Shown here piece after piece: positions 26,044 to 33,461 of a stretch of 64,000 bases of DNA (the stretch's first letter is position 1; each line of letters opens with the position of its first letter). Origin of the DNA: Chitinophaga deserti. GTDB taxonomy: Bacteria > Bacteroidota > Bacteroidia > Chitinophagales > Chitinophagaceae. The DNA lies in assembly GCF_003149455.1 (NCBI RefSeq), contig NZ_QFFK01000007.1, forward strand, positions 62,001 through 126,000, given 5' to 3'. Both the position numbers and the translations under genes were made by a program. The notes below the pieces were generated by a model that was not told the origin of the DNA, did no database searches, and saw only the letters and a list, made by a program, of their open reading frames with translations.

Positions 26044-26448
26044 AGAGGTTTCGGTTCGGAAAAAGGAACTGTAAATCCTGAAAAAAGTGAGAATAGTCCA
26101 GGTGGAGAAGTTATTGCGATTAGTTCCGATGCAGCAAGGTGTGCCGCGAGTGAACTTAACGCTTCTTTCGAAGAAACAACTGCGTGCTTATTCAATCATG
26201 GAGCTGGTCATACTGCTAGATTAAATCATGGTGGTTTTGAAGCAACAGAATGAGTAAACCGTTTTCAAAATGGCTTTCCGGCTTTTCCGGTTGCACAACA
26301 AGCCGGAGTCCCCATCCTCTTTATTATGTCTAGCGGTAATTGGAGGGAAAGTAACAAAAACTGTCAATCAGTCTGTTTTACAAAGTGCGCAGAATTCCTG
26401 ACAAGCGACGGAGAAATTGATGGAAAGCACTTTCAAGGTGTATGGTAA
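26044..26448 (+). pseudogene. Broken reading frame, possible toxin tail
   Basis: One plus-strand frame stays open from 26044 to the TAA at 26446-26448, except for a single TGA at 26251-26253, and lacks an initial start codon. The upstream part contains SPGGEVIAISSDAARCAASE and NHGAGHTARLNHGG; the downstream part contains NGFPAFPVAQQAGVPIL and a cysteine-bearing NCQSVCFTKCAEFL. Protein-like composition on both sides of one stop suggests a decayed gene, perhaps a toxin carboxy terminus. It overlaps the next gene by 29 bases. Confidence 0.4.
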
Positions 26449-26875
26449 TCCGCGCCGAAAGACGAAACTAAAAAGAAAAGTAAACTCGGTACTTAGAAAA
26501 TTAATTGAAAAATATGTTGAAATGAAGAAAAACGTGCAAAAAAAGAAGGGAGGGATCAAGCTTAAGCATATCGTATCATTTTTGCTATTTCTATTCATTT
26601 TGGGTTCACTTTTATTTAATATAGGCAAGCATCAGATCGCTAAGTATTTTTTAAAAGGAGATGTTCTTTACACCAGAGGGGTGATTATAGATGAGAAAAA
26701 TTTTAGCGGGAATAGCCCTGTAAGTCAAGAGTTTTCTTATTCATATGTAGTAATAGTAAATGGAAAAAGGTATAAGAACAATTCTCATGATCCAAAATAT
26801 AAGGTAGGGGATTCTGTTGAAGTTAAATATTCAAAGGTTTGGCCAGGATTCAACAGGGCTGTCAGCAATAAGTAA
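26420..26875 (+). CDS. DUF3592-like membrane protein (copy 3)
   Basis: 151 residues from ATG 26420; a TTG lies one codon upstream. The first 50 residues are very lysine-rich (RRKTKLKRKVN, KKNVQKKKGG), then one membrane helix (about 54-72), then a DUF3592-like domain with YTRGVIIDEKNF, YSYVVIVNGKRYKN and YKVGDSVEVKYSKVWPG. The true start may be an internal ATG (MKKNVQ). Adjacent to the broken frame upstream, as an immunity gene would be to a toxin; inference only. Confidence 0.6.
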   Translation: MESTFKVYGNPRRKTKLKRKVNSVLRKLIEKYVEMKKNVQKKKGGIKLKHIVSFLLFLFILGSLLFNIGKHQIAKYFLKGDVLYTRGVIIDEKNFSGNSPVSQEFSYSYVVIVNGKRYKNNSHDPKYKVGDSVEVKYSKVWPGFNRAVSNK

Positions 26876-26962
26876 TATCAACAGGCTATTGCCAACCAAG
26901 ATGGCGTGATGATTGTATAAGAGCGCAAAAGAGACACTATAACTTAAACTATGGAAGCATAT

Positions 26963-26992
26963 AAAGTCGGAGTTCGTACGAGCTCCGACTTT
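26963..26992. terminator. Hairpin overlapping the end of the 88-residue minus-strand gene
   Basis: Perfect 10-bp stem AAAGTCGGAG (26963-26972) with 26983-26992. The 10-nt loop contains the palindrome TCGTACGA. It lies directly after the minus-strand stop at 26991-26993 and could also serve the plus-strand gene at 26420. T-runs are weak on both sides. Confidence 0.55.
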
Positions 26993-27257
26993 AACCTTTT
27001 AGTCTACCTGTTAAAGCTCCCAATATCACATCCAACCGCCGCATAACACAGCTCACCAAAGTAGCGTAGCTGCTCAGAAATTGGGTCTCAAAAGCGGTAA
27101 GCGTGCTTGGAATATGGCTGCACGTTTTTTTCGGCAATATGCTGGCTACAATATCAATCCCGCCAATCTCGGCTTTCATCGAAAAGATCATAGCCCCGGC
27201 TACCCATCCCGATATCGGGTCCGCAGAAGCAGACATTGCCCCTGAGAACATTCCCAT
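26991..27257 (-). CDS. Possible 88-residue protein, partner of the 422-residue protein
   Basis: ATG 27257 lies 10 bases after the stop of the gene at 27267-28535 on the same strand, and a hairpin follows its stop. The sequence is weakly hydrophobic and helical (SGWVAGAMIFSMKAEIGG, FLSSYATLVSCVMRRLDVI); unrecognised. Caution: the opposite strand has an open frame at 27015-27245, also protein-like, so the coding strand is not certain. Confidence 0.4.
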   Translation of the reverse strand: MGMFSGAMSASADPISGWVAGAMIFSMKAEIGGIDIVASILPKKTCSHIPSTLTAFETQFLSSYATLVSCVMRRLDVILGALTGRLKG

Positions 27258-27266
27258 AAAAGCATA

Positions 27267-28535
27267 CTAACCCGGCTTCATTAGCGAACCGGTAACGCCC
27301 TGCGTTCCGGAACGAAAGGCATGCCTGCTGCGCCTGCCCACCGTAAGACGGCCACTACCACGGCCAACAACACATTGCGCCAGTTCGATTAAATCGCCAT
27401 TATGTTGTACGGCGAATCCGGATGTTGGGACCCTCCGGCCCCCGGCCCCGGCAGTCTTGAATAGCCGTCGACGGATTTTCGATGTTTCCGGTAGCGAAGT
27501 CCTCATGCGGACCGGCCACTTATCGGGATGCCGTTCTAAGGCTTCGGTCCTGGTTTCCCCGCTATGGGCACGGCTGGCGTTATGATACGGGAGCTGATCG
27601 GGAATCTTGCCTTCACTGGTTTCCTCAAGCTGCTGCATGTCATTCACGGGGCAATTTTCCGAAAGATTAGCGTTTTGCAGCTTTGGAGAGCACAGGCTTA
27701 GTGGAGCGCCAGTTTCCGCTTTTGCAACAAGTAAAGCTTCCTCCTGTGGGTGGATTTGTTGTTCTGCGGCGGTTGCGCTTAAGTCTACACCCGTTAGCTG
27801 CATGAGCTTAAACTGGCTGTCTGGTACAGGGCAAAAAGCCCCTTTCTCCAACATCAGAAACTCAACCGCCATCGCAATGAACAGGGGATCGCTTGTTCCG
27901 GCGGGTATCTGCACAGTAAGATCTTCCGGGTTGATGGGTTTCCTTCCCTTGGGGATAGGAGAGGAGCAGGCCGATACGAACGTAAACATATCTTTCTCAA
28001 AATTAAGCACCGCCACACCCATCTTTAGCCGGGCATGCGTGGCATGCTTCGGGAACCGGATAGCATCAGCCGGGGCAAAGGCAGGCATGCCGATACGAAC
28101 GGTACCGGCGGTACGGTCCACTGTATGATGAAGCGGGATACTGACGATCAGTCCGAACTTGCCTGCGGGGCTGAAGTTGAATCCCCTCAGCAGGGAGAGG
28201 TTTCCATTCATGAGCATGCGGCTGCCCCTCTGATGACTGGTATCCGAATTAATGATGTCTTTACAGACCTTTGTAAGCCTGCTATGCAGTTCATCGTTGG
28301 CGACCTTTGGCATCATGGCACGGAAGGCCCGACGGATCAGGGCGCTGCCTTTGGCCGCCTGACCAAATTCGCTGGTGTTGATCCTTGCCTGTGCATAATT
28401 CGGGTCTTTGGCGAACCGTTTCGCCGTTGGACCACCTTTTCTTCTTAGTCCATATTCACCGTTTCTCTTCCGGTAAATACTCATGTTTTGCGTAGGCCCC
28501 AGCATCTGCAAGAGGCCGCTTTGCGTGCTTGCCAT
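27267..28535 (-). CDS. Hypothetical protein of a Bacteroidota-type family with an unusual carboxy-terminal extension
   Basis: 422 residues with no signal or membrane helix. Residues 1-260 (NMSIYRKRNGEYGLRRKGG, QARINTSEFGQAAKGSALIR, LSLLRGFNFSP) resemble a hypothetical family I recall from Bacteroidota at about 260-290 residues, of unknown function. The remainder is unlike it: rich in Ser, Arg and Gly, without clear secondary structure (LFKTAGAGGRRVPTSG, GRGSGRLTVGRRSRHAF). This could be a frameshifted tail or a foreign extension. It is richer in G+C than neighbouring island genes and reads against them. Confidence 0.65.
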   Translation of the reverse strand: MASTQSGLLQMLGPTQNMSIYRKRNGEYGLRRKGGPTAKRFAKDPNYAQARINTSEFGQAAKGSALIRRAFRAMMPKVANDELHSRLTKVCKDIINSDTSHQRGSRMLMNGNLSLLRGFNFSPAGKFGLIVSIPLHHTVDRTAGTVRIGMPAFAPADAIRFPKHATHARLKMGVAVLNFEKDMFTFVSACSSPIPKGRKPINPEDLTVQIPAGTSDPLFIAMAVEFLMLEKGAFCPVPDSQFKLMQLTGVDLSATAAEQQIHPQEEALLVAKAETGAPLSLCSPKLQNANLSENCPVNDMQQLEETSEGKIPDQLPYHNASRAHSGETRTEALERHPDKWPVRMRTSLPETSKIRRRLFKTAGAGGRRVPTSGFAVQHNGDLIELAQCVVGRGSGRLTVGRRSRHAFRSGTQGVTGSLMKPG

Positions 28536-28692
28536 AACGTTATTTTGTTTTTAATGAAAAATAGGCGTATCGGGCCTTGGTGGCCTTTCTGCATTGTTAA
28601 TTCAGGTATAATAAGGTACAGAATTCTCACCAAATATCCATTGGTTTTTTACGTTTTTTACACTTGAGGGGGGAGAAGTTCCGATTAGGGTA

Positions 28693-28736
28693 GTTTTGGG
28701 TCAATAGGGCATTTTAGGGACGTTTTGGGCCATTAG
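28693..28736. repeat. Direct repeat GTTTTGGGnCAnTAG
   Basis: Two 15-base copies start at 28693 and 28722, identical at 13 of 15 positions. The sequence between them (AGGGCATTTTAGGG) is similar in style. Confidence 0.6.
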
Positions 28737-28782
28737 AGTCCCTGTCTTGACATAGTGGAATAAGCGGGTTTAGGGCGGCTAG

Positions 28783-28820
28783 TCTGCCCTTCATCTGCCC
28801 TTCATCTGCCCTTCGTCTGC
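28783..28820. repeat. 11-bp tandem repeat TCTGCCCTTCA, about 3.5 copies
   Basis: Copies at 28783, 28794 and 28805 (the last with a final G), then a partial TCTGC. The period of 11 matches that of the unrelated repeat at 2378. Confidence 0.8.
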
Positions 28821-29119
28821 ATGATACTTCTGTGTAATTATTATGGAGTTCCAGAATTAGTACATTCTATAAACAGATATATACGATTCGACAGCAAGCT
28901 GATTGTTGTGGGAGATTCCAGCCTTTCATTACCATATGACACCTGGTCCGGCTTTGTACCTCCCTTGAAAATTTTAGTATTTAGCATACCTTAGCGTTTT
29001 CCCAATTTTACCTATGTTATATTTCCTGAAAAAACCGGTAGAACATTGTCCCATTCCAGCCTTTAATTGGCTGTTTTGTTGTGTTGCTCGATGCAGGGCA
29101 AATTTAGCGAAAGTAAGTA

Positions 29120-29227
29120 ATGAAGGACTCCCCAGGGTCGGGTGGTGAAGTAAAAGGATCTGCAAGCGGCAATGGCGAACGCAAAGCTACGGGGGAAATA
29201 GCTTCTCCAAAGTTCTACCACTGGTAA
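29120..29227 (+). pseudogene. 35-codon fragment, possible toxin remnant
   Basis: Opens at ATG 29120 and reads Gly/Ser-rich protein-like sequence (DSPGSGGEVKGSASGNGERK) to a TAA at 29225. The SPG-GEV string recalls the broken frame at 26044. It is too short to assign and may be chance. Confidence 0.3.
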
Positions 29228-29339
29228 TCCTGTTGTAAGGCAGAACGGTTTTCAGTTTAACTTCGGTGGAGAAGCTAAATCAGGTAAAACAACAGCAACT
29301 TCTACCTTATGGTTTAGAATAGGGGATAGTTTAGTGTAA
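29202..29339 (+). pseudogene. 45-codon fragment ending just before a membrane-protein gene
   Basis: No start codon; begins after a TAG and ends at TAA 29337, 10 bases before the ATG at 29350. It contains GNPVVRQNGFQFNFGGEAKS and STLWFRIGDSLV, which read like the carboxy end of a secreted or toxin protein. A tail next to a small membrane-protein gene mimics a toxin-immunity order. Confidence 0.35.
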
Positions 29340-29349
29340 AAATGTCAAA

Positions 29350-29727
29350 ATGAGATTAAATAAAGTATTGAGAATTTTGCCTTTTGCGATTTTGTTAGTA
29401 TTTACAATTATTGCATGGCACGAAATTTTATCAGTAACACATGTTGCTAGAATAAGGCATTTAATTGGCGGAGGATTAGTGGTAATCAATATTATTGTTT
29501 ATTTCCTTAGTTTAAGGATAGGTGTGCTAATTACCGGCATTATCTTATTGCTGACCACAATCAATCTTGCAGCATTTACGACCACTATCATGACAAGACA
29601 ATATTGGTTTGGCCCAATTACCTTTCCTGTCTTCCAGCCTGTGGGATTATTACTGTTGCTGATATATTTAGTTTTTAACTTAAGGTATCTGATAAGAGCG
29701 TTTAAAAAGACAGCTTCACCTTCGTGA
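29350..29727 (+). CDS. Small membrane protein, possible immunity-type protein
   Basis: 125 residues with four hydrophobic helices (about 8-25, 38-55, 58-80, 98-115) and a lysine-containing tail. The family is not recognised. ATG 29350 follows the broken frame above by 10 bases. Last gene of the A+T-rich island; the response regulator beyond it is convergent and has ordinary composition. Convergent ends are 50 bases apart with no clear terminator. Confidence 0.6.
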   Translation: MRLNKVLRILPFAILLVFTIIAWHEILSVTHVARIRHLIGGGLVVINIIVYFLSLRIGVLITGIILLLTTINLAAFTTTIMTRQYWFGPITFPVFQPVGLLLLLIYLVFNLRYLIRAFKKTASPS

Positions 29728-29777
29728 ACGATTTCGTCACCGGATAGTACTTTGCCAAATCTCTTGAATCTCTTTCC

Positions 29778-30416
29778 CTACTTCACCAGCCCCCTCAAAT
29801 AAGCCTCCTTCACCAATCCCGCGGGATGCTTGATGTTCAGCTTCTGTGTAATATTCAAACGGTGGCATTCCACCGTACGCAGACTAATAAATAGTTTATC
29901 CGCGATCTGCTGATTAGTATGTTCTCCCGCAATGAGGGTGAGTACTTCCGTCTCACGTTTGGTGAGTTGTACCTCCCGGCTGGGTTGCCGCTTACCCATA
30001 ATCATCTCGGAGAGCATGGCTTTTTCGAGGCGTTTATCGAGGTATTCCTCACCATCGAAGGCTTTGTTGATGGCTTCGAGGAGGCTATCCGGGTCTGTGC
30101 TCTTCAGAAGGTAGCCCAGTGCGCCGTTACGCATCATTTTCTTCACATACATCGTTTCCTCGTGGTTGGTGAGGGCGATCACTTTCACATCGGGGTAATT
30201 ATCTGATACCTGCTTGCAGAGGTCTACACCATTGGCGTCGGGCAGCTGAATGTCGAGCAGGAGCACGTCGGGGGCTTCCTTCTCGAGCTCTTCCATGAGC
30301 GAGGCGCCGGTGAGGGCCTTGAAGATGAGCTGATGGTGGGGCGACGACTGAAGCATCGTTTCCAGTCCGTTGATAATTAGCAAATGGTCATCTGCGATGC
30401 CGATCCTGATATGCAT
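29778..30416 (-). CDS. Response regulator, NarL/FixJ family (receiver + LuxR HTH)
   Basis: Cytoplasmic DNA-binding regulator of 212 residues. The receiver domain (1-120) has the acidic pair in IADDH and the phospho-acceptor aspartate in LLLDIQLPD (about residue 55), with the switch Thr in ALTNHEE and Lys in LLKSTDP. The LuxR-type helix-turn-helix (about 148-208) shows LTKRETEVLTLIAGEHTNQQ and VECHRLNI. Its likely partner is the HisKA_3-type kinase at 31533-33380 on the same strand; the oppositely oriented gene at 30576 lies between them. Confidence 0.93.
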   Translation of the reverse strand: MHIRIGIADDHLLIINGLETMLQSSPHHQLIFKALTGASLMEELEKEAPDVLLLDIQLPDANGVDLCKQVSDNYPDVKVIALTNHEETMYVKKMMRNGALGYLLKSTDPDSLLEAINKAFDGEEYLDKRLEKAMLSEMIMGKRQPSREVQLTKRETEVLTLIAGEHTNQQIADKLFISLRTVECHRLNITQKLNIKHPAGLVKEAYLRGLVK

Positions 30417-30549
30417 AGTGCTCAGTTAAAAAGTATGTGACAGTAAATTTATGCAAATTTAACAGCTTCCTGTCCTAACATCCCCCAGTACTACTACTTA
30501 GCCCCGATAATCCCGTACTACACCCGTTTTCCGGCATTCCTTCCGGGTA

Positions 30550-30557
30550 TACTTTTG
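30550..30557 (+). promoter_or_regulatory. -7 promoter box TACTTTTG
   Basis: Exact TAnnTTTG match 18 bases before ATG 30576. A TTT, not TTG, lies at the usual -33 distance. Confidence 0.55.
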
Positions 30558-30575
30558 TATCCTGAAACATCACAT

Positions 30576-31307
30576 ATGAAACAGCTCATTGTTACCTCTC
30601 TCTTCATTGCCCTCGCCATCACCACCGCCTGCAAAAAGGATGGCGACGGAAATAATAACGGTGGACCCCAGAAAGGTTATGTAACCGGTAAAGTCACGAA
30701 TGCTGCCGGAACGCCCATCAAAGGCGCAAAGATCATTATCGACCACAGCATTTTCTGGAACTCTAATGTAACTACCAGTTCTAAAGACGACGGCACCTAC
30801 AGCGTGAAGATCCCCGTTGGGTCCTGGTATGCATTTGGAGAAATTACGGTCGATTATAACGGCAGGAAGTTCAAAATGGACCTCCATCCCGATAACTCCG
30901 ATGGTTTCGGGGGAGAAGGTGCCGTGCGCAACTTCATCTGGAAACTGTCCGGCGAAAAAACAGAGCCTTTATCGGGCAGCTATGGCGGTGTGGTGGAATT
31001 TAACCATGCCATTGGCGATTTCGAAGTGGTGGACGATCGCGACATCGTATGGACGTTCACACCTTCCGGTCCGTTGATCGATGGTTCCGCAGGACAGGTA
31101 CTGACCCGGCAATCTGAAAATGGTAATGATCTGAGAGATGTGCCTATCGGCAGGTATAAAGTGACTGCCAAATATCAGGGCAAAGCGCTGAAACTCAGAA
31201 AATGGCGTACGCAGGATGCCTATGGTGCAGATGTCACTTTTGATTTCTATCCCACCTTCGAATCCTTCTGCAATAATTGCGCAATCCTTGAATACACAAC
31301 GAAATAA
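30576..31307 (+). CDS. Lipoprotein with a carboxypeptidase-regulatory-like domain
   Basis: Exported lipoprotein of 243 residues from ATG 30576 (MKQLIVTSL); a TTG at 30555 is less likely. The signal peptide ends in TTAC with the lipidation cysteine near residue 19, followed by KKDGDGNNNGG. A beta-sandwich of the carboxypeptidase-regulatory type spans about 30-115 (GYVTGKVTNAAGTPIKGAKI, DDGTYSVKIPVG). The rest (LSGSYGGVVEFNHAI to the CNNC near the end) is unassigned. Lying between a kinase and its regulator on the opposite strand, it is a candidate target or sensor accessory; unproven. Confidence 0.8.
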   Translation: MKQLIVTSLFIALAITTACKKDGDGNNNGGPQKGYVTGKVTNAAGTPIKGAKIIIDHSIFWNSNVTTSSKDDGTYSVKIPVGSWYAFGEITVDYNGRKFKMDLHPDNSDGFGGEGAVRNFIWKLSGEKTEPLSGSYGGVVEFNHAIGDFEVVDDRDIVWTFTPSGPLIDGSAGQVLTRQSENGNDLRDVPIGRYKVTAKYQGKALKLRKWRTQDAYGADVTFDFYPTFESFCNNCAILEYTTK

Positions 31308-31532
31308 AGCAATTAGCCGGCACCCGGCCGCATCCGGTTCGTTCCCCAAATACAACCTTTATCATCCATGCCCCAAATCCCCATCGTTAAACGGAATCCA
31401 TGACCCCAAAGCAACCGTGCAGCACTATTTCCTGAATGATGTGGCCATGCACAGGTATTTATCCCTGTAACAACAGGTCCCTTTGATGATGATCCCGTTC
31501 TCCCTGCTTTACCGCGGCGGAGGACGGGTTTT

Positions 31533-33380
31533 TTATGCGTGGAGGTTGGCGAATTCAGCGTAGATGCTCGTGCCCTCACCCGGGCGGCTGCTGATCTCGT
31601 AATGGCCTTTCAGGAGGTTGATGCGGGTTTCCATATTGCCCAGTCCGATCCCTTTGCCGGGTGTAATGGCGGTGTCGAAGCCTTTGCCATTGTCTTCCAC
31701 CGTGAGGGTGAGGATGCCATTGTCGTATCCCAGCTGCACGATGGCTTCTGAGGCACCGGCGTGGCGGATAACGTTGTTCATGGCTTCCTGGATAATGCGG
31801 TAAATCAGGAGTTCCTGTCCGCTTTCCAGCTGGGGCAGTTCGCCTACGGTATAAAGGTTAATGGATAGGCCCGGGTGGCTGATTTTAGCGAGAAAGGCGC
31901 GTACGGCGTATTCGAGTCCTTCCTGTAGGAGGATCTCCGGATCGAGGCTGTGGGAGATGTTCCGCACTTCCCGGGCGGCATCTTCGATCAGGGAAACTAC
32001 CCTTTGTGAGGCATCCGCATCAGTGCCACGTACGGCATGCATGTGGATCTTAGCGGCGGAGAGGATACTCCCTACGCCGTCGTGCAGCTCCTGTGCGGTA
32101 CGGGCACGTTCCTTCTCTTCGCCCTCCAGCTGAGCCAGCAGGAGCTGGGTGCGTTTGCGTTCGTTGGCGGCTTTCTGGCGCTGGCGGAAGAGGATCCATA
32201 CCACGGCGCCTGCGCCTACCAGTATGGCTACGATGCCCCAGGAGAGCCAGATCCAGAAGTCTTTTTGCTGCAGTTTAAGCTGTTGCTCCGCCAGGGCCTG
32301 TTTGTTTCGGGCCGTGGCGTACTGGATCTCCAGCTCGTTGATGGCGGCCTGGGTGGCCGTATTGTTCATACTGTCGTTGAGTACGGTATACTTCTTCCAG
32401 TATTCGAGCGCTAATGCAGGCTGGCCCTGCATTTCTTTCAGTTCTGTTCCCAGTTTGTACAGGTCGCGCAGTTCACTGCGGGGAAAGATGTTCTCTGCAT
32501 CATGAATCACCTTGTCGAAGTGGGGGGCGGCTTTAGCCGGTTGCTTCAGGTGCGTGTAGGTTTCTGCGTAGAGGTGATCAACGTATATCCTGTAATCGGG
32601 CGGTACGGTAGGAGAGAGGCGTTTTACGGCCTGGTTGTTCCAGACAAGGGCCGAATCATGTTTGCCAAGGCGGTTATAGATGCTGCCGAGGTTGATATAA
32701 GCGCAAAGCTGGAGGATGGTGTCTTTCCGATGCAGGCCTATTGAGAGAACGTCGTTGGCATGCCGGATGGCATCCGGGTACATTTTATTGGTGGTTTCGC
32801 TGGCGAGCAGGTTTACGAGGCTCCGGCCGATGGTGATGGTATCTTTCAGTGCAAGGGCGGTTTCGTGTCCTTTACGGGCGTATATGAGGCTTTTAGGGTA
32901 GTTCCCCAGGTCGAGCAGGATGGAGGCGAGGTTGGTGTAGTACTTCTGCAGGTTCACCTGGTCGTTGAGCTCCTGCGCCAGTTCCAGTGCCTTGATGAGG
33001 TGGTCGGCCGCTTTCTGGAGCTGACCCATAGCCTGGTACTGGAGCGCCATGTTGTTATAGGCGCCTGATGCTTTGGAGTAGTTCTTTATCTCCAGCGATT
33101 TTTCCAGCTGGAGGGCGGCTACCTGCAGGGCATCCTCAAAACGGAGGTTGTTGTAGAGGAAAAGAGTGTAGCGGCGGGTGTAGTCCAGTAAGCCGTCGGT
33201 AAAGTTCAGTTGCTGAGCCAGTGCGCCTGCCTTTTTAAAGTAATAATCGGCTGAGTCCGGTTCGGTACCGGCTTTGGCGGTTGCGGCAGAGATCCAGGTA
33301 CGGACGGTAGTGGTATCCTGCCCGGAGGCGGAGCTGATGGTGAAAAGGAAGCAGAGTGTCGGTAGAAGGATGAGGCGCAT
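31533..33380 (-). CDS. Sensor histidine kinase with TPR sensor region (HisKA_3 type)
   Basis: Membrane kinase of 615 residues. Signal peptide (ends about SASGQ), periplasmic TPR-like helices (about 25-360, e.g. AYNNMALQYQAMGQLQKAA), a membrane helix (about 375-397), a coiled-coil linker, then the dimerisation motif with phospho-accepting His in AQELHDGVGSIL (about 435-447). The ATPase domain shows IIQEAMNNVIRHA, VEDNGKGFD and GIGLGNM. This architecture pairs with NarL-type regulators; the one at 29778 is the natural candidate. Confidence 0.92.
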   Translation of the reverse strand: MRLILLPTLCFLFTISSASGQDTTTVRTWISAATAKAGTEPDSADYYFKKAGALAQQLNFTDGLLDYTRRYTLFLYNNLRFEDALQVAALQLEKSLEIKNYSKASGAYNNMALQYQAMGQLQKAADHLIKALELAQELNDQVNLQKYYTNLASILLDLGNYPKSLIYARKGHETALALKDTITIGRSLVNLLASETTNKMYPDAIRHANDVLSIGLHRKDTILQLCAYINLGSIYNRLGKHDSALVWNNQAVKRLSPTVPPDYRIYVDHLYAETYTHLKQPAKAAPHFDKVIHDAENIFPRSELRDLYKLGTELKEMQGQPALALEYWKKYTVLNDSMNNTATQAAINELEIQYATARNKQALAEQQLKLQQKDFWIWLSWGIVAILVGAGAVVWILFRQRQKAANERKRTQLLLAQLEGEEKERARTAQELHDGVGSILSAAKIHMHAVRGTDADASQRVVSLIEDAAREVRNISHSLDPEILLQEGLEYAVRAFLAKISHPGLSINLYTVGELPQLESGQELLIYRIIQEAMNNVIRHAGASEAIVQLGYDNGILTLTVEDNGKGFDTAITPGKGIGLGNMETRINLLKGHYEISSRPGEGTSIYAEFANLHA

Positions 33381-33416
33381 GATTACGGTATGGCGGTAAG
33401 CCGGACAAATATAATG

Positions 33417-33443
33417 AAAAAGCCGCCCGGCGGGAGCGGCTTT
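33417..33443 (-). terminator. Terminator between the 33462 gene and the sensor kinase
   Basis: Stem AAAGCCGC (33419-33426) with GCGGCTTT (33436-33443), with T following on the minus strand. It separates the two minus-strand genes. Confidence 0.75.
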
Positions 33444-33461
33444 CGTATGTGCGGTAAACGG

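Larger units (their letters stand above)
28536..29349. other. About 800 bp without an intact gene: repeats and gene fragments
   Basis: This stretch holds a 29-base-spaced pair of 15-mers (28693, 28722), an 11-bp tandem repeat (28783-28820) and two short protein-like frames (29120-29227 and 29202-29339). Between 28840 and 29100 I see nothing convincing. Confidence 0.6.

Noticed and set aside
27607-28128. 173-codon plus-strand frame
   Set aside because: Antisense to the 422-residue gene; Ser/Cys-rich shadow.
28974-29165. 63-codon minus-strand frame
   Set aside because: No start context or protein-like composition; overlaps a more convincing plus-strand fragment.
22057-29727. Prophage or integrative element
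   Set aside because: No integrase, transposase, phage structural gene or flanking attachment repeats seen.
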